From Noviluteimonas caseinilytica (lineage in GTDB: Bacteria; Pseudomonadota; Gammaproteobacteria; Xanthomonadales; Xanthomonadaceae), in the NCBI RefSeq assembly GCF_018406605.1, contig NZ_AP024545.1:1860001-1924000 (forward strand): DNA of 64,000 nucleotides. Reading direction: 5' to 3'. Below the pieces are notes generated by a model, which was not told the origin of the DNA, did not search any database, and saw only the letters and a list, made by a program, of their open reading frames with translations. A program made the translations under genes and the position numbers. This document shows, in pieces, positions 51,516-59,946 of this stretch (the first letter of the stretch is position 1; each line of letters starts with the position of its first letter).

Positions 51516-52898
51516 TCAGCACTCGATGACGTTGACCGCGAGGCCGCCGCGCGAGGTTTCCTTGTACTTGTCCTGCATGTCGCGGCCCGTGTCGCGCATG
51601 GTCTTGATGACCTTGTCCAGCGACACCTTGTGCTTGCCGTCGCCGCGCAGGGCCATGCGCGAGGCGTTGATCGCCTTCACCGCGCCCATCGCGTTGCGTT
51701 CGATGCAGGGGATCTGGACCAGGCCGCCGATGGGATCGCAGGTCAGGCCGAGGTTGTGTTCCATGCCGATCTCGGCCGCGTTCTCGATCTGTCCGGGCGT
51801 GCCGCCCAGGGCCGCAGTCAGGCCGGCGGCCGCCATCGAGCACGCCACGCCCACTTCGCCCTGGCAGCCGACTTCCGCGCCGCTGATCGACGCGTTTTCC
51901 TTGTAGAGGATGCCCACCGCCGCGGCGGTCAGCAGGAAATCGAAGATGCCCTGTTCGTTCGCGCCCGGGCAGAAGCGATCGTAATAATGCAGCACCGACG
52001 GGATGATGCCCGCCGCGCCGTTGGTGGGCGCCGTCACCACGCGGCCGCCGGCGGCGTTCTCTTCGTTCACGGCGAGCGCATACAGGTTCACCCAGTCGAG
52101 CACGGTGAGCGGGTCGCGCATCGCGGCTTCGGGGCGCACGTTCAATTCGTTGAACAGGGCCGGCGCGCGGCGCTGCACGTGCAGGCCGCCGGGCAGCGTG
52201 CCGCTTTCGCGGATGCCGCGCTGCACGCACGACTGCATGGCCAGCCACAGTTCGCGCAGGCCTTCGCGGATGCCCTCGTCGTCGCGCCAGGCATGTTCGT
52301 TGGCGAACATCAGTTGCGCGAACGTCAGCCCGGTGCGTTCGGCCTGGGCCAGCAGGTCGGCACCGCTGTGGAAGGGATAGGCGAGTTCGGTGGTGTCGGC
52401 CACGATGCGGTCTTCCGCCGCTTCGTCCTGGTTGACCACGAAGCCGCCGCCGACGGAGTAGTAATCGCGCGTCGCGATTTCCGCGCCCGCCGCGTCGAAC
52501 GCCGTGAAGCGCATGCCGTTCGTGTGGAACGGCAGCTTCTGGCGCTTGTTCATGATCATGTCCCGCTTCTCGTCGAAGGGGATCTCGTGCTTGCCCAGGA
52601 TGTTGATGCGCCCCGTCCCGCGGATGCGTTCGAGCGAAGCGGGGATCACGTCCGGGTCGATCAGGTTCGGCAGGTGGCCTTCCAGCCCCATCAGCACGGC
52701 CTTGTCGGTACCGTGGCCGCGCCCGGTGAGCGCGAGCGAACCGAAGACTTCCGCACGCACGCGCGCCACCTGGCCAAGCCGCCCGCTCTCCTCGAGCCAC
52801 TTCTGCGCGAACCGGCACGCGGCGCGCATCGGCCCCACGGTGTGCGAGGAGCTCGGCCCGACGCCGATCTTGAACAGGTCGAAGGTGCTGACGGCCAT
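51516..52898 (-). CDS. sdaA: L-serine ammonia-lyase (single-chain, iron-sulfur)
   Basis: The 460-residue enzyme deaminates serine to pyruvate. It is the one-chain form with both alpha and beta regions: N-terminal FKIGVGPSSSHTVGPMRAAC, and the C-terminal catalytic half with SGAEVGCQGEVGVACSMAAA and GLTCDPIGGLVQIPCIERNA, which carry the cysteines of the 4Fe-4S cluster. Length and order match E. coli SdaA/SdaB. It is divergent from a small glutaredoxin-like gene. It complements the glycine cleavage genes at the other end of the window, but the distance means no operon. Confidence 0.96.
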   Translation of the reverse strand: MAVSTFDLFKIGVGPSSSHTVGPMRAACRFAQKWLEESGRLGQVARVRAEVFGSLALTGRGHGTDKAVLMGLEGHLPNLIDPDVIPASLERIRGTGRINILGKHEIPFDEKRDMIMNKRQKLPFHTNGMRFTAFDAAGAEIATRDYYSVGGGFVVNQDEAAEDRIVADTTELAYPFHSGADLLAQAERTGLTFAQLMFANEHAWRDDEGIREGLRELWLAMQSCVQRGIRESGTLPGGLHVQRRAPALFNELNVRPEAAMRDPLTVLDWVNLYALAVNEENAAGGRVVTAPTNGAAGIIPSVLHYYDRFCPGANEQGIFDFLLTAAAVGILYKENASISGAEVGCQGEVGVACSMAAAGLTAALGGTPGQIENAAEIGMEHNLGLTCDPIGGLVQIPCIERNAMGAVKAINASRMALRGDGKHKVSLDKVIKTMRDTGRDMQDKYKETSRGGLAVNVIEC

Positions 52899-52972
52899 GG
52901 GGGACTACGTGGGGACGGAGGGCGCCTATTCTATGCCCCGGCGATTTTCGCCGCCCCCGAAAGGATCCCGGA

Positions 52973-53197
52973 GTGCGCCTGCGGCTCTACCAGCGCGACG
53001 ACTGCCCCTTGTGCGACGCCGCGCTGGCCGTGCTGGCCGAAGCGCGGACGCCGGACTTCGAACCAGTCTGGATCGACGACGACGCGGCCCTGGAGGCGCG
53101 CTTCGGCGAACGCGTGCCGGTGCTGCGGGACGAGGATCGCGACATCGAGCTCGACTGGCCGTTCGACGCCGACGCGATCCGCGCCTTTCTGCGCTGA
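52973..53197 (+). CDS. Small glutaredoxin-like protein
   Basis: A 74-residue thioredoxin-fold protein with the redox motif CPLC (residues 12-15) in LYQRDDCPLCDAALAVLAEA. The cis-proline segment is VPVLRDEDRDIELDWPFDAD. This is the short glutaredoxin-like family often annotated as DUF836. It starts at GTG (52973) with a GGATCCCGGA ribosome-binding region. The target is unknown. It is convergent with the yceI gene 2 bases downstream. Confidence 0.85.
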   Translation: MRLRLYQRDDCPLCDAALAVLAEARTPDFEPVWIDDDAALEARFGERVPVLRDEDRDIELDWPFDADAIRAFLR

Positions 53198-53199
53198 CC

Positions 53200-53760
53200 T
53201 CAGCGCTTCGGCGTGAAGACCACTTTCGTGGTGATCGCGACTTCGTTCGGCACGAGGTCGGTCTGTTTCCAGTCGCCGCCGCCGACGCCGAAATCCAGGC
53301 GCTTCACCGTCGCCGTGCCGGACAGCACCGGCTTCGCACCGGCTGTCCACGTGAACACGAGCGTGACCGGCTTGCTCGCGCCATGCAGCGACAGCGTGCC
53401 GTCGGCCGCGTAGCGGTTGCCGCCGAGCGCGCGGAACTTCGTCGCCGTGTAACGCGCCTGCGGGAAGCGCTGGCTTTCGAAGAACGTGCCCGTGAGTTCC
53501 GGGTCGTAGTCCTCGTTGCCCGTCGTCGCGCTGGCGAGCGGGATCGTCACGTCGAGGCGCGCATCGGCGAGGTGTTGCGGATCGAAGCGCAGCGTCGTCG
53601 TGAAGCCGGGGAACCGGCCGGGGACGGGGTCGCCCTGGTAGCGCGCGGTGAACTGCAGCGTCGAACCGGCGGCCTGCACGTAATCGGCCGCGTGCGCGAA
53701 CGCGGTGCAGGACAGCAGCGCGCAGGCGAGCGCGAAGCGGCGAAGGCGGTCAGCGGACAT
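53200..53760 (-). CDS. YceI-family periplasmic protein 1
   Basis: A 186-residue lipocalin-like YceI protein with a signal peptide (MSADRLRRFALACALLSCTA, cleavage after AHA). The family core is clear: AAGSTLQFTARYQGDPVPGR, FDPQHLADARLDVTIPLASA and the C-terminal VKRLDFGVGGGDWKQTDLVP. YceI proteins bind long-chain isoprenoid quinones or lipids. It overlaps the cytochrome b561 gene by 11 bases, the usual YceI-YceJ pairing, and a second YceI lies on the other side. Confidence 0.92.
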   Translation of the reverse strand: MSADRLRRFALACALLSCTAFAHAADYVQAAGSTLQFTARYQGDPVPGRFPGFTTTLRFDPQHLADARLDVTIPLASATTGNEDYDPELTGTFFESQRFPQARYTATKFRALGGNRYAADGTLSLHGASKPVTLVFTWTAGAKPVLSGTATVKRLDFGVGGGDWKQTDLVPNEVAITTKVVFTPKR

Positions 53761-54355
53761 CGCGGGGTTCCTCGTGGGTCGGGTCGGGCACGCGCAGCCA
53801 GCCATTGGGCAGCATGCGGGCGAGCGTGGCGTCGCGCGCGAACAGGTGGTGCCAGATCGCGATCGCGGCGTGGCCCAGCGCCACGACGATCAACGTCCAG
53901 AACAACACCTCATGCGTGGTCTCGAACAGTTCGTGCATGGCGTGGTCGCGCGCGGTCAGCGCGGGCACGCGCACGAGGCCGAACCAGCGCAGCGGGAAGC
54001 CCGCCGCCGAATTCATGATCCAGCCGCTGATCGGCACCGCGAACAGCAACGCGTACAGGCCCACATGCGTGGTCGACGCGGCGCGGCGTTGCCACAAGGG
54101 CCCTTGCAGCGGTCGCGGCGCACCCGCCCACGCACGCCACAGCACGCGCAGCGTCACCAGCGCCAGGATCGTCAGGCCGATCGACTTGTGCAGGTTGTAG
54201 ATGCGGATCTTGTCCGGCCCGTTGTGCATGTCCGTCATGGTCAGGCCGAGGTAGGCCATGACCAGGATCAGCACGACGATGGTCCAGTGCAGCAACTGGC
54301 TCACCGGACCCCAGCGGTCGATGTTGGCGAAGCGGCGCGAGGTCGATGCAGTCAT
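53750..54355 (-). CDS. Cytochrome b561 family membrane protein
   Basis: A 201-residue four-helix membrane cytochrome b561. Heme-ligand histidines are expected in LHWTIVVLILVMAYLGL, YNLHKSIGLTILALVTLRVL and the C-terminal helix AIAIWHHLFARDATLARMLP. Such proteins pass electrons between quinol and periplasmic partners. It is flanked by two YceI genes with overlaps at both ends (4 bases upstream, 11 downstream), so all three form one operon. Confidence 0.92.
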   Translation of the reverse strand: MTASTSRRFANIDRWGPVSQLLHWTIVVLILVMAYLGLTMTDMHNGPDKIRIYNLHKSIGLTILALVTLRVLWRAWAGAPRPLQGPLWQRRAASTTHVGLYALLFAVPISGWIMNSAAGFPLRWFGLVRVPALTARDHAMHELFETTHEVLFWTLIVVALGHAAIAIWHHLFARDATLARMLPNGWLRVPDPTHEEPRDVR

Positions 54356-55029
54356 GGGGTCGTCGTGGTGGCAGGGGCGGGTTCGGCCGACGGCGCGGGC
54401 GTCGTGGTCGCATCGGTGGCAGGCATCGCATCGTCGGCGTCCGCGCGCGAACGCGTGGCTTCGGCTTCGATGCGCAGTTCCACTTCATCGCCCACCACGC
54501 TGGGCCACGCCGTCATCGTGAACAGCTTGCGGCTGAACGTCGTGGTGGCGGAAAACCCGGCGGTGCGGCGGAAGGGCGGCAGCGGATGGCGCTTGAGCTG
54601 GTGGAACGTGGCGTCCAGGCGCACTTCGCGCGTCACGCCGCGCAGCGTGAGGTTGCCGACCACGGTGGCGTGCGTGGCGTCGATCGGTTCGATGCGCGTG
54701 GAGACGAAATGCGCGACGGGATGCGCGTCGGCGTCGAGGAAATTCCTGGCGAGGACCGCGGCGTTCCACTTCGCGTCGCCGAGGTCGAGGCGCTTCAGCG
54801 GCACTTCCACGTCGACGCGCGCGGACTCCCAGTCGTCCGGATCGAACACCAGCGTGCCGGTCGACCCGGAGAACGTGCCCAGCGCATTGGAGAACCCCGC
54901 GTGGCTCACCGCGAACATCACGCGCGTGTGGACCGGGTCGATCGCGTACGTCGCTTCGGCGGCGCGGCCCGCGACGGGCGCCAGGGCGGCGAACAACAAC
55001 ACGACGGCGGCGATCGGGCGATGCGGCAT
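54352..55029 (-). CDS. YceI-family periplasmic protein 2
   Basis: A 225-residue YceI protein with signal peptide (MPHRPIAAVVLLFAALAPVA, cleavage after GRAA). The core is YAIDPVHTRVMFAVSHAGFS, FDPDDWESARVDVEVPLKRL and ATVVGNLTLRGVTREVRLDA. A Thr/Ala/Pro-rich, probably disordered C-terminal tail of about 40 residues follows (ending PATTTTP), absent from YceI protein 1. It is the first gene of the three-gene group. The start at 55029 is the ATG that begins the signal peptide. Confidence 0.9.
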   Translation of the reverse strand: MPHRPIAAVVLLFAALAPVAGRAAEATYAIDPVHTRVMFAVSHAGFSNALGTFSGSTGTLVFDPDDWESARVDVEVPLKRLDLGDAKWNAAVLARNFLDADAHPVAHFVSTRIEPIDATHATVVGNLTLRGVTREVRLDATFHQLKRHPLPPFRRTAGFSATTTFSRKLFTMTAWPSVVGDEVELRIEAEATRSRADADDAMPATDATTTPAPSAEPAPATTTTP

Positions 55030-55190
55030 GTGGGGTCGATGTCCTGTCGCGCCGTGGGGGTTCAAGGCCCGTGGATTCTAGGCCGGCCACGTGAACGGGA
55101 GCGCGTGGCGGACGGAATGCACCGTCGCGCCGCAACCGGGTCGGCCGCCGGCGTATCCCTCCCGGCAACCGCCGCCGTCCGGAACCCGCA

Positions 55191-56294
55191 ATGCGCCCGT
55201 CCTTCCTGTTGCCGCTGCTGCTCGCCTTCGCCACCCCGTTCCCGGCCACGGCCGTTGTGACGGTGCAACCCTTACCAGCGCAGCCGCTGGTCGAACGCAC
55301 GCGCGATGCGCAGCATCTCAACTTCGACCTGGTGTTCGACAACCCCGGCGACACCGCGCTGGAGCTGACGGGCCTGGAAGTCACCCTGTTCGATCGCGAC
55401 GGCCACTTCTGGTCGCAACGCCGGCTGGACCGCAACGGCGATGCGACGACGATGAGCCTCGCCACGTTGCCCAATCGCACGCTGCCCGCGAAGGGCCGCC
55501 TGGTCGTCTTCAATCCGTTCGCGGCGTTTCCGTCACAGGCGTGGCTCGGCGACCTGCGTTACGTCGCGACGTTCGTGCCCGCAGGCGTGGAGGACGGTGC
55601 GGAATCGCGCGTCGCATTGCGCGTGGCCCCGCGCGCGTTCGCACCGCGCACGGCGCTGCGCTTCCCGCTGCGCGGCGAAGTCTTCGTGCACGACGGCCAC
55701 GACCTGCTCGCGCACCATCGGCGCCTGGACATCACCGGCGGCATGACGACGCACTTCGGCATCACCGCCAACTTCATGCGTTACGCGCACGACTTCACGA
55801 TCGCCGATGCGCAAGGGAAGTTGTTCCGCACCGATGGCGCGAAGCCGGAAGACTGGTACGGCTACGGCGCACCCGTGTTCGCGACGGGCGACGGCGTGGT
55901 GGTCGAAGCCACCGACGGCATGCGCGACAACGTGAAGGGCGGGCCGCCGCCGTTCACGCAGGAACAGATCATGCAGAACCTGAAACTGTTCCTCGGCAAC
56001 CACGTCGTGATCGACCACGGCAACGGCGAATACAGCCTGTTCGCGCACCTCAGGCAAGGCAGCGTGCGCGTGAAGCCGGGCCAGCGCATCGCCGCCGGCG
56101 CGCAGCTCGGCGGGATGGGCATGTCGGGCGACGCCTTCCTCGTGCACCTGCATTACCAGCTGCAGTCGGGCCCCGGGTTCGAGGAAGGCTTGCCGGCGTA
56201 CTTCGGCCAGTTGCGCGCGAAGACCGGCGCCGGCTGGAGCCCGGTGTTCACCGGGCCCGTGGACAGCGGCGACGTGGTCGAAGCGGTGGAGTGA
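55191..56294 (+). CDS. Exported M23-family peptidase-like protein
   Basis: A 367-residue protein with signal peptide (MRPSFLLPLLLAFATPFPAT). The N-terminal 170 residues form a beta-rich domain (HLNFDLVFDNPGDTALELTG) that I cannot name. The C-terminal M23 fold carries the zinc-site residues in RYAHDFTIADAQG and HLHYQLQSGPGFEEG, with HVVIDHGNGEYSLFAHLRQG between them. The domain has an insertion of about 50 residues between the first two motifs. Gene ends abut hemE convergently with no gap. Peptidoglycan is the likely substrate. Confidence 0.82.
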   Translation: MRPSFLLPLLLAFATPFPATAVVTVQPLPAQPLVERTRDAQHLNFDLVFDNPGDTALELTGLEVTLFDRDGHFWSQRRLDRNGDATTMSLATLPNRTLPAKGRLVVFNPFAAFPSQAWLGDLRYVATFVPAGVEDGAESRVALRVAPRAFAPRTALRFPLRGEVFVHDGHDLLAHHRRLDITGGMTTHFGITANFMRYAHDFTIADAQGKLFRTDGAKPEDWYGYGAPVFATGDGVVVEATDGMRDNVKGGPPPFTQEQIMQNLKLFLGNHVVIDHGNGEYSLFAHLRQGSVRVKPGQRIAAGAQLGGMGMSGDAFLVHLHYQLQSGPGFEEGLPAYFGQLRAKTGAGWSPVFTGPVDSGDVVEAVE

Positions 56295-57356
56295 TCAGCG
56301 CGCGGAGTGCGCGTGCACTTCGTCGACCAGCGCGCCGACGTGTTCCGGATTCATGTCGGGCGACAGGCCGTGGCCGAGGTTGAACACGTGGCCCTCGCGC
56401 GAGCCGTTGTTGCCGGCAGCAAAGCTGTCGAGGGCCTCGCGCACGCGCATCCGCACGCTGTCCGGCGAGCCGTACAACATCGCCGGATCGAGGTTGCCCT
56501 GCAGCGCCACCTTGCCCTGCGTGCGGCTGGCGGCTTCCGACAACTCGATCAACCAGTCCACGCCGACGCCTTCCGCGCCGCTGGCCGCGAGCTCTTCGAG
56601 ATACGGCGCATTGCCCTTGCCGAACAGGATCAGCGGCGCGTCGTCGCGCTTCAGCTCACGCGCGATGCGCGTGAGGTACGGCAGCGAGAACTCGCGGTAC
56701 ATCGACGGCGACAGCACGCCACCCCAGGTATCGAACACCTGCAGCGCCTGCGCGCCGGCTTCGTACTGCGCGCGCAGGTAGGCGATGACGGCGTCGGTGT
56801 TGATCGACAACAACTGGTGCATCGCCTTCGGATCGTCGAGCGCCAGGCGCTTCACCTTGGAGAAGTTGTCGCTGCCGCCGCCTTCCACCATGTAGCAGGC
56901 CAGCGTCCACGGGCTGCCGGAGAAACCGATCAGCGGCACGCGGCCATCGAGTTCGCGGCGGATCACCGACACCGCGTCCATCACGTAGCGCAGTTCGGTG
57001 CCCATGTCGGGCACGCCGAGCTTCGCGATGTCGGCGGCGGTGCGCACGGGACGCTCGAACTTCGGCCCTTCGCCTTCGACGAAATACAGGCCCAGGCCCA
57101 TCGCATCGGGCACGGTGAGGATGTCGGAGAACAGGATCGCGGCGTCCAGGTCGAAGCGCGCCAGCGGCTGCAGCGTGACTTCGCAGGCGAGGTCGGGGTT
57201 CTTCGCCATCGCCAGGAAGCTGCCGGCCTTCGCGCGCGTGGCGCGGTATTCCGGCAGGTAGCGGCCGGCCTGGCGCATCAGCCAGACGGGGGTGCGGTCG
57301 ACGGGTTCGCGGCGCAGCGCGCGGAGCAGGCGATCGTTCTTCAGGGTGGCGGGCAC
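56295..57356 (-). CDS. hemE: Uroporphyrinogen decarboxylase
   Basis: The 353-residue heme-pathway enzyme decarboxylates uroporphyrinogen III to coproporphyrinogen III. The family signature MRQAGRYLPEYR is at residues 27-38, followed by AILFSDILTVPDAMGLGLYF and VPLIGFSGSPWTLACYMVEG. All catalytic-site segments are intact and the length is standard. Confidence 0.97.
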   Translation of the reverse strand: MPATLKNDRLLRALRREPVDRTPVWLMRQAGRYLPEYRATRAKAGSFLAMAKNPDLACEVTLQPLARFDLDAAILFSDILTVPDAMGLGLYFVEGEGPKFERPVRTAADIAKLGVPDMGTELRYVMDAVSVIRRELDGRVPLIGFSGSPWTLACYMVEGGGSDNFSKVKRLALDDPKAMHQLLSINTDAVIAYLRAQYEAGAQALQVFDTWGGVLSPSMYREFSLPYLTRIARELKRDDAPLILFGKGNAPYLEELAASGAEGVGVDWLIELSEAASRTQGKVALQGNLDPAMLYGSPDSVRMRVREALDSFAAGNNGSREGHVFNLGHGLSPDMNPEHVGALVDEVHAHSAR

Positions 57357-57387
57357 GGGGGGTCTCGGAAAAAAACCGGGGAATGCG

Positions 57388-57645
57388 TCAGGCGCGCGGG
57401 GCGTCGGCGCCCTGCACGAACATCAGCTGGAAGCCTTTCTTCAATTGCGCATCGCGGGCGTGTTCGAACGCGGCCTGCGCGCTGCCCTGGTCCAGGTACT
57501 GCTCGCGCTTGAGCGAACTGCGCCCGCCGATCTGGCCGGTCTCGCGCACGAGCGTCCAGCCACCGAGCAGGTCGGCCTCGAGTTGCAGCTGGACGAAGCG
57601 CGGGGCCTCGCGCCCGTTGGGGCGTTCTTGCAGGAGCATGCGCAT
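57388..57645 (-). CDS. Stand-alone WGR-domain protein
   Basis: An 85-residue protein covering one WGR domain (RFVQLQLEADLLGGWTLVRE, TGQIGGRSSLKREQYL). The diagnostic Trp-Gly-Arg becomes ETGQIGGR. WGR domains bind nucleic acids in PARP-like proteins; alone, the function is unknown. It lies between hemE and aroB on the same strand and may be co-transcribed with them. Confidence 0.82.
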   Translation of the reverse strand: MRMLLQERPNGREAPRFVQLQLEADLLGGWTLVRETGQIGGRSSLKREQYLDQGSAQAAFEHARDAQLKKGFQLMFVQGADAPRA

Positions 57646-57683
57646 GGGGGCGCGATTGTAACTGGCGCGCAGTCGCCGGGCGT

Positions 57684-58763
57684 TTACCCGAGGGCTGCCA
57701 ACGCCTCGGCTTCGGCCACGTCCGGTACCACCTGCGCCGCGCCGGCGCCGGACCACAGCACGAACCGCAGCCGCCCGGCGATGGCTTTCTTGTCCAGCCG
57801 CATGTGGGCGACCAGGGCCGCGGGGTCGAGGCCGGCCGGCACGTCGACGGGCAGCCCGAGGCGGCGAAGCAGGGCGGCCAGCCGCTGCGTGTCGTCCGCC
57901 ACCGCCATCCCCAGGCGCGCCGACAACCGCGCCGCGCAGACCATGCCGACCGCGACCGCTTCGCCATGGTTGAGGCCGCCGTAGCCCTGTTCGGTCTCGA
58001 TGGCGTGCGCGAAGGTGTGGCCGAAGTTGAGCAGCGCGCGCTCGCCGCGTTCGAACGGATCGCGTTCGACGATCGCGGCCTTGTGCGCGCAACTGCGGGC
58101 GATGGCCTCGGCGAGCGTGTCGGCATCGCGGGCGAGCAGGGCGTCCGCGTGCGTTTCGATCCAGTCGAGGAAGGCGGCATCGCGGATCGCGCCGTACTTC
58201 ACCACTTCCGCCAGGCCAGCGCGCAGTTCGCGATCGGGCAGCGTACGCAGCGTGGCGGTGTCGGCGAAGACGGCGCGCGGCAGATGGAACGCGCCGACGA
58301 GGTTCTTGCCTTGCGGCAGGTCGACGGCGGTCTTGCCGCCGACGGACGAATCGACCATGGCCAGCAACGTGGTGGGCAACTGCACGCAATCGATGCCGCG
58401 CATCCAGCACGCGGCGGCGAATCCCGCGAGGTCGCCGACCACGCCGCCGCCCAGCGCGAACACGCACGCATCGCGCGTGGCGCCGAAGTCGGCGAGTTCG
58501 CGCAGCAGTTCGGCGAAACGATCGAGCGACTTGGCCGATTCCCCGGCCGGGATGCAGGTGACCATGCAGCGCAGGCCGGGATTCGCAGCCTGCAACGCGT
58601 CGGCGACACCACGCGCATACAACGGCGTGACGTGCGCATCGCTGACGATCATCGCGTGGCGGCCGCGCACGTGCGATGCAAGTGCGGCGCCGTCGGACAG
58701 CAACCCGTCGCCGATGGCGATGCGATACGGCGCGTGGCCGCCGACGTCGACGATGCGCGTCAT
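57684..58763 (-). CDS. aroB: 3-dehydroquinate synthase
   Basis: The 359-residue second enzyme of the shikimate pathway turns DAHP into 3-dehydroquinate. The NAD- and metal-site segments are intact: VFALGGGVVGDLAGFAAACW (about 101-120), LPTTLLAMVDSSVGGKTAVD and LNFGHTFAHAIETEQGYGGL (metal His). It overlaps aroK by four bases (ATGA), the classic aroK-aroB order. Confidence 0.97.
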   Translation of the reverse strand: MTRIVDVGGHAPYRIAIGDGLLSDGAALASHVRGRHAMIVSDAHVTPLYARGVADALQAANPGLRCMVTCIPAGESAKSLDRFAELLRELADFGATRDACVFALGGGVVGDLAGFAAACWMRGIDCVQLPTTLLAMVDSSVGGKTAVDLPQGKNLVGAFHLPRAVFADTATLRTLPDRELRAGLAEVVKYGAIRDAAFLDWIETHADALLARDADTLAEAIARSCAHKAAIVERDPFERGERALLNFGHTFAHAIETEQGYGGLNHGEAVAVGMVCAARLSARLGMAVADDTQRLAALLRRLGLPVDVPAGLDPAALVAHMRLDKKAIAGRLRFVLWSGAGAAQVVPDVAEAEALAALG

Positions 58764-59302
58764 GCCGCCACCTCCGTGCGTTGCCAGCGATCGTGCAGGA
58801 AGCGGGCGAGGGCGACGGCGGCTTCGTCGGGCGTCATGCCATCGGTGGCGAACGTGCAGTCGGCGACGTCCGCGTACAGCGGTGCGCGTTCCTCCGCGAG
58901 GCGTTGCAGCACCGCGGCGCGGTCCGGCGTCTGCAGCAACGGCCGCGTGCGATCGCGCGCCAGGCGATGCAGCTGGGCGTCGGTGCCGACTTGCAGGTGC
59001 ACGACGAACGCGCCGTCGCGCAGCAGCGCGCGGTTCTCCGCCGAGACCACCACGCCCCCGCCGGTGGCGAGCACGCCCGGCGGCCCGGCCAGCAATTCGG
59101 CCAGCAACGCGCGTTCGCGCACCCGGAAGCCCGCCTCGCCTTCCACGTCGAAGATCGCCGATACGGCGGCACCGGCGCGGGCTTCGATCGCGTGGTCGGC
59201 GTCCGTGAAGGGCAGCCCCAGCCGGTCGGCGAGGCGCCGGCCGATCGAGGTCTTGCCGGCGCCCATCGGGCCCACCAGGACGAGGTGCGATGCGGGATTC
59301 AT
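58760..59302 (-). CDS. aroK: Shikimate kinase
   Basis: The 180-residue kinase phosphorylates shikimate at O3. P-loop GPMGAGKTS (11-19), shikimate-binding DADHAIE (34-40) and ATGGGVV (79-85) are intact, and RDRTRPLL is the lid arginine region. It begins the aroK-aroB pair and is divergent from pdxH across 23 bases. Confidence 0.97.
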   Translation of the reverse strand: MNPASHLVLVGPMGAGKTSIGRRLADRLGLPFTDADHAIEARAGAAVSAIFDVEGEAGFRVRERALLAELLAGPPGVLATGGGVVVSAENRALLRDGAFVVHLQVGTDAQLHRLARDRTRPLLQTPDRAAVLQRLAEERAPLYADVADCTFATDGMTPDEAAVALARFLHDRWQRTEVAA

Positions 59303-59325
59303 GCCCGCGATCTTAATGCGCGAGA

Positions 59326-59946
59326 ATGCCGGCCATGCACCCGACCCCGCACACGCCGCTGCCGCAGGCCGTCCTGGACGCGTTCGACGCCCTGTTCGAC
59401 GAGGCGGCGGTCGCCGGCGAACCCGACCGCACGGCGATGACCGTCGCCACCGCCACGCCCGACGGCGCGCCCTCCGCGCGCACGGTCCTGTTGAAGGCGC
59501 ACGACGCGCGCGGTTTCGTCTTCTACACGCACCTGGACGGCCGCAAGGGCCGCGACCTGCAGGCCAACCCGCGCGCGGCGCTGCTGTTCCACTGGCCGCG
59601 CGTGCGGCACGGGGTGCAGGTGCGCATCGAGGGCGACGTGGTGGTGGTCGACGATGCGGAAGCCGACGCGTACTTCGCGTCGCGTCCGCGCGGAAGCCAG
59701 ATCGGCGCGTGGGCGTCGTTGCAATCGGAAACGCTGCACGCGCGCGCCACGTTCGAAGCGCGCCTCGACGAAGCCGAACATCGCTTCGCCGGACGGGACG
59801 TGCCGCGTCCGCCGCGCTGGACCGGGTTCCGCGTGGTGCCGCACGCGGTCGAGTTCTGGTACGGCGCCGAATTCCGGTTGCACGAGCGCCAGCTGTTCGA
59901 ACGCGGCGCGGATGGGCAGTGGTCGCAGCGCATGTTGTATCCGTGA
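59326..59946 (+). CDS. pdxH: Pyridoxamine 5'-phosphate oxidase
   Basis: The 206-residue FMN enzyme makes pyridoxal 5'-phosphate. RTVLLKAHDARGFVFYTHLD, GRKGRDLQANPRAALLFHW and RPPRWTGFRVVPHAVEFWYG are family signatures covering FMN and substrate binding. Start at the first ATG (59326) or third codon Met (59335). The stop overlaps the next start (GTGATG). Confidence 0.95.
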   Translation: MPAMHPTPHTPLPQAVLDAFDALFDEAAVAGEPDRTAMTVATATPDGAPSARTVLLKAHDARGFVFYTHLDGRKGRDLQANPRAALLFHWPRVRHGVQVRIEGDVVVVDDAEADAYFASRPRGSQIGAWASLQSETLHARATFEARLDEAEHRFAGRDVPRPPRWTGFRVVPHAVEFWYGAEFRLHERQLFERGADGQWSQRMLYP

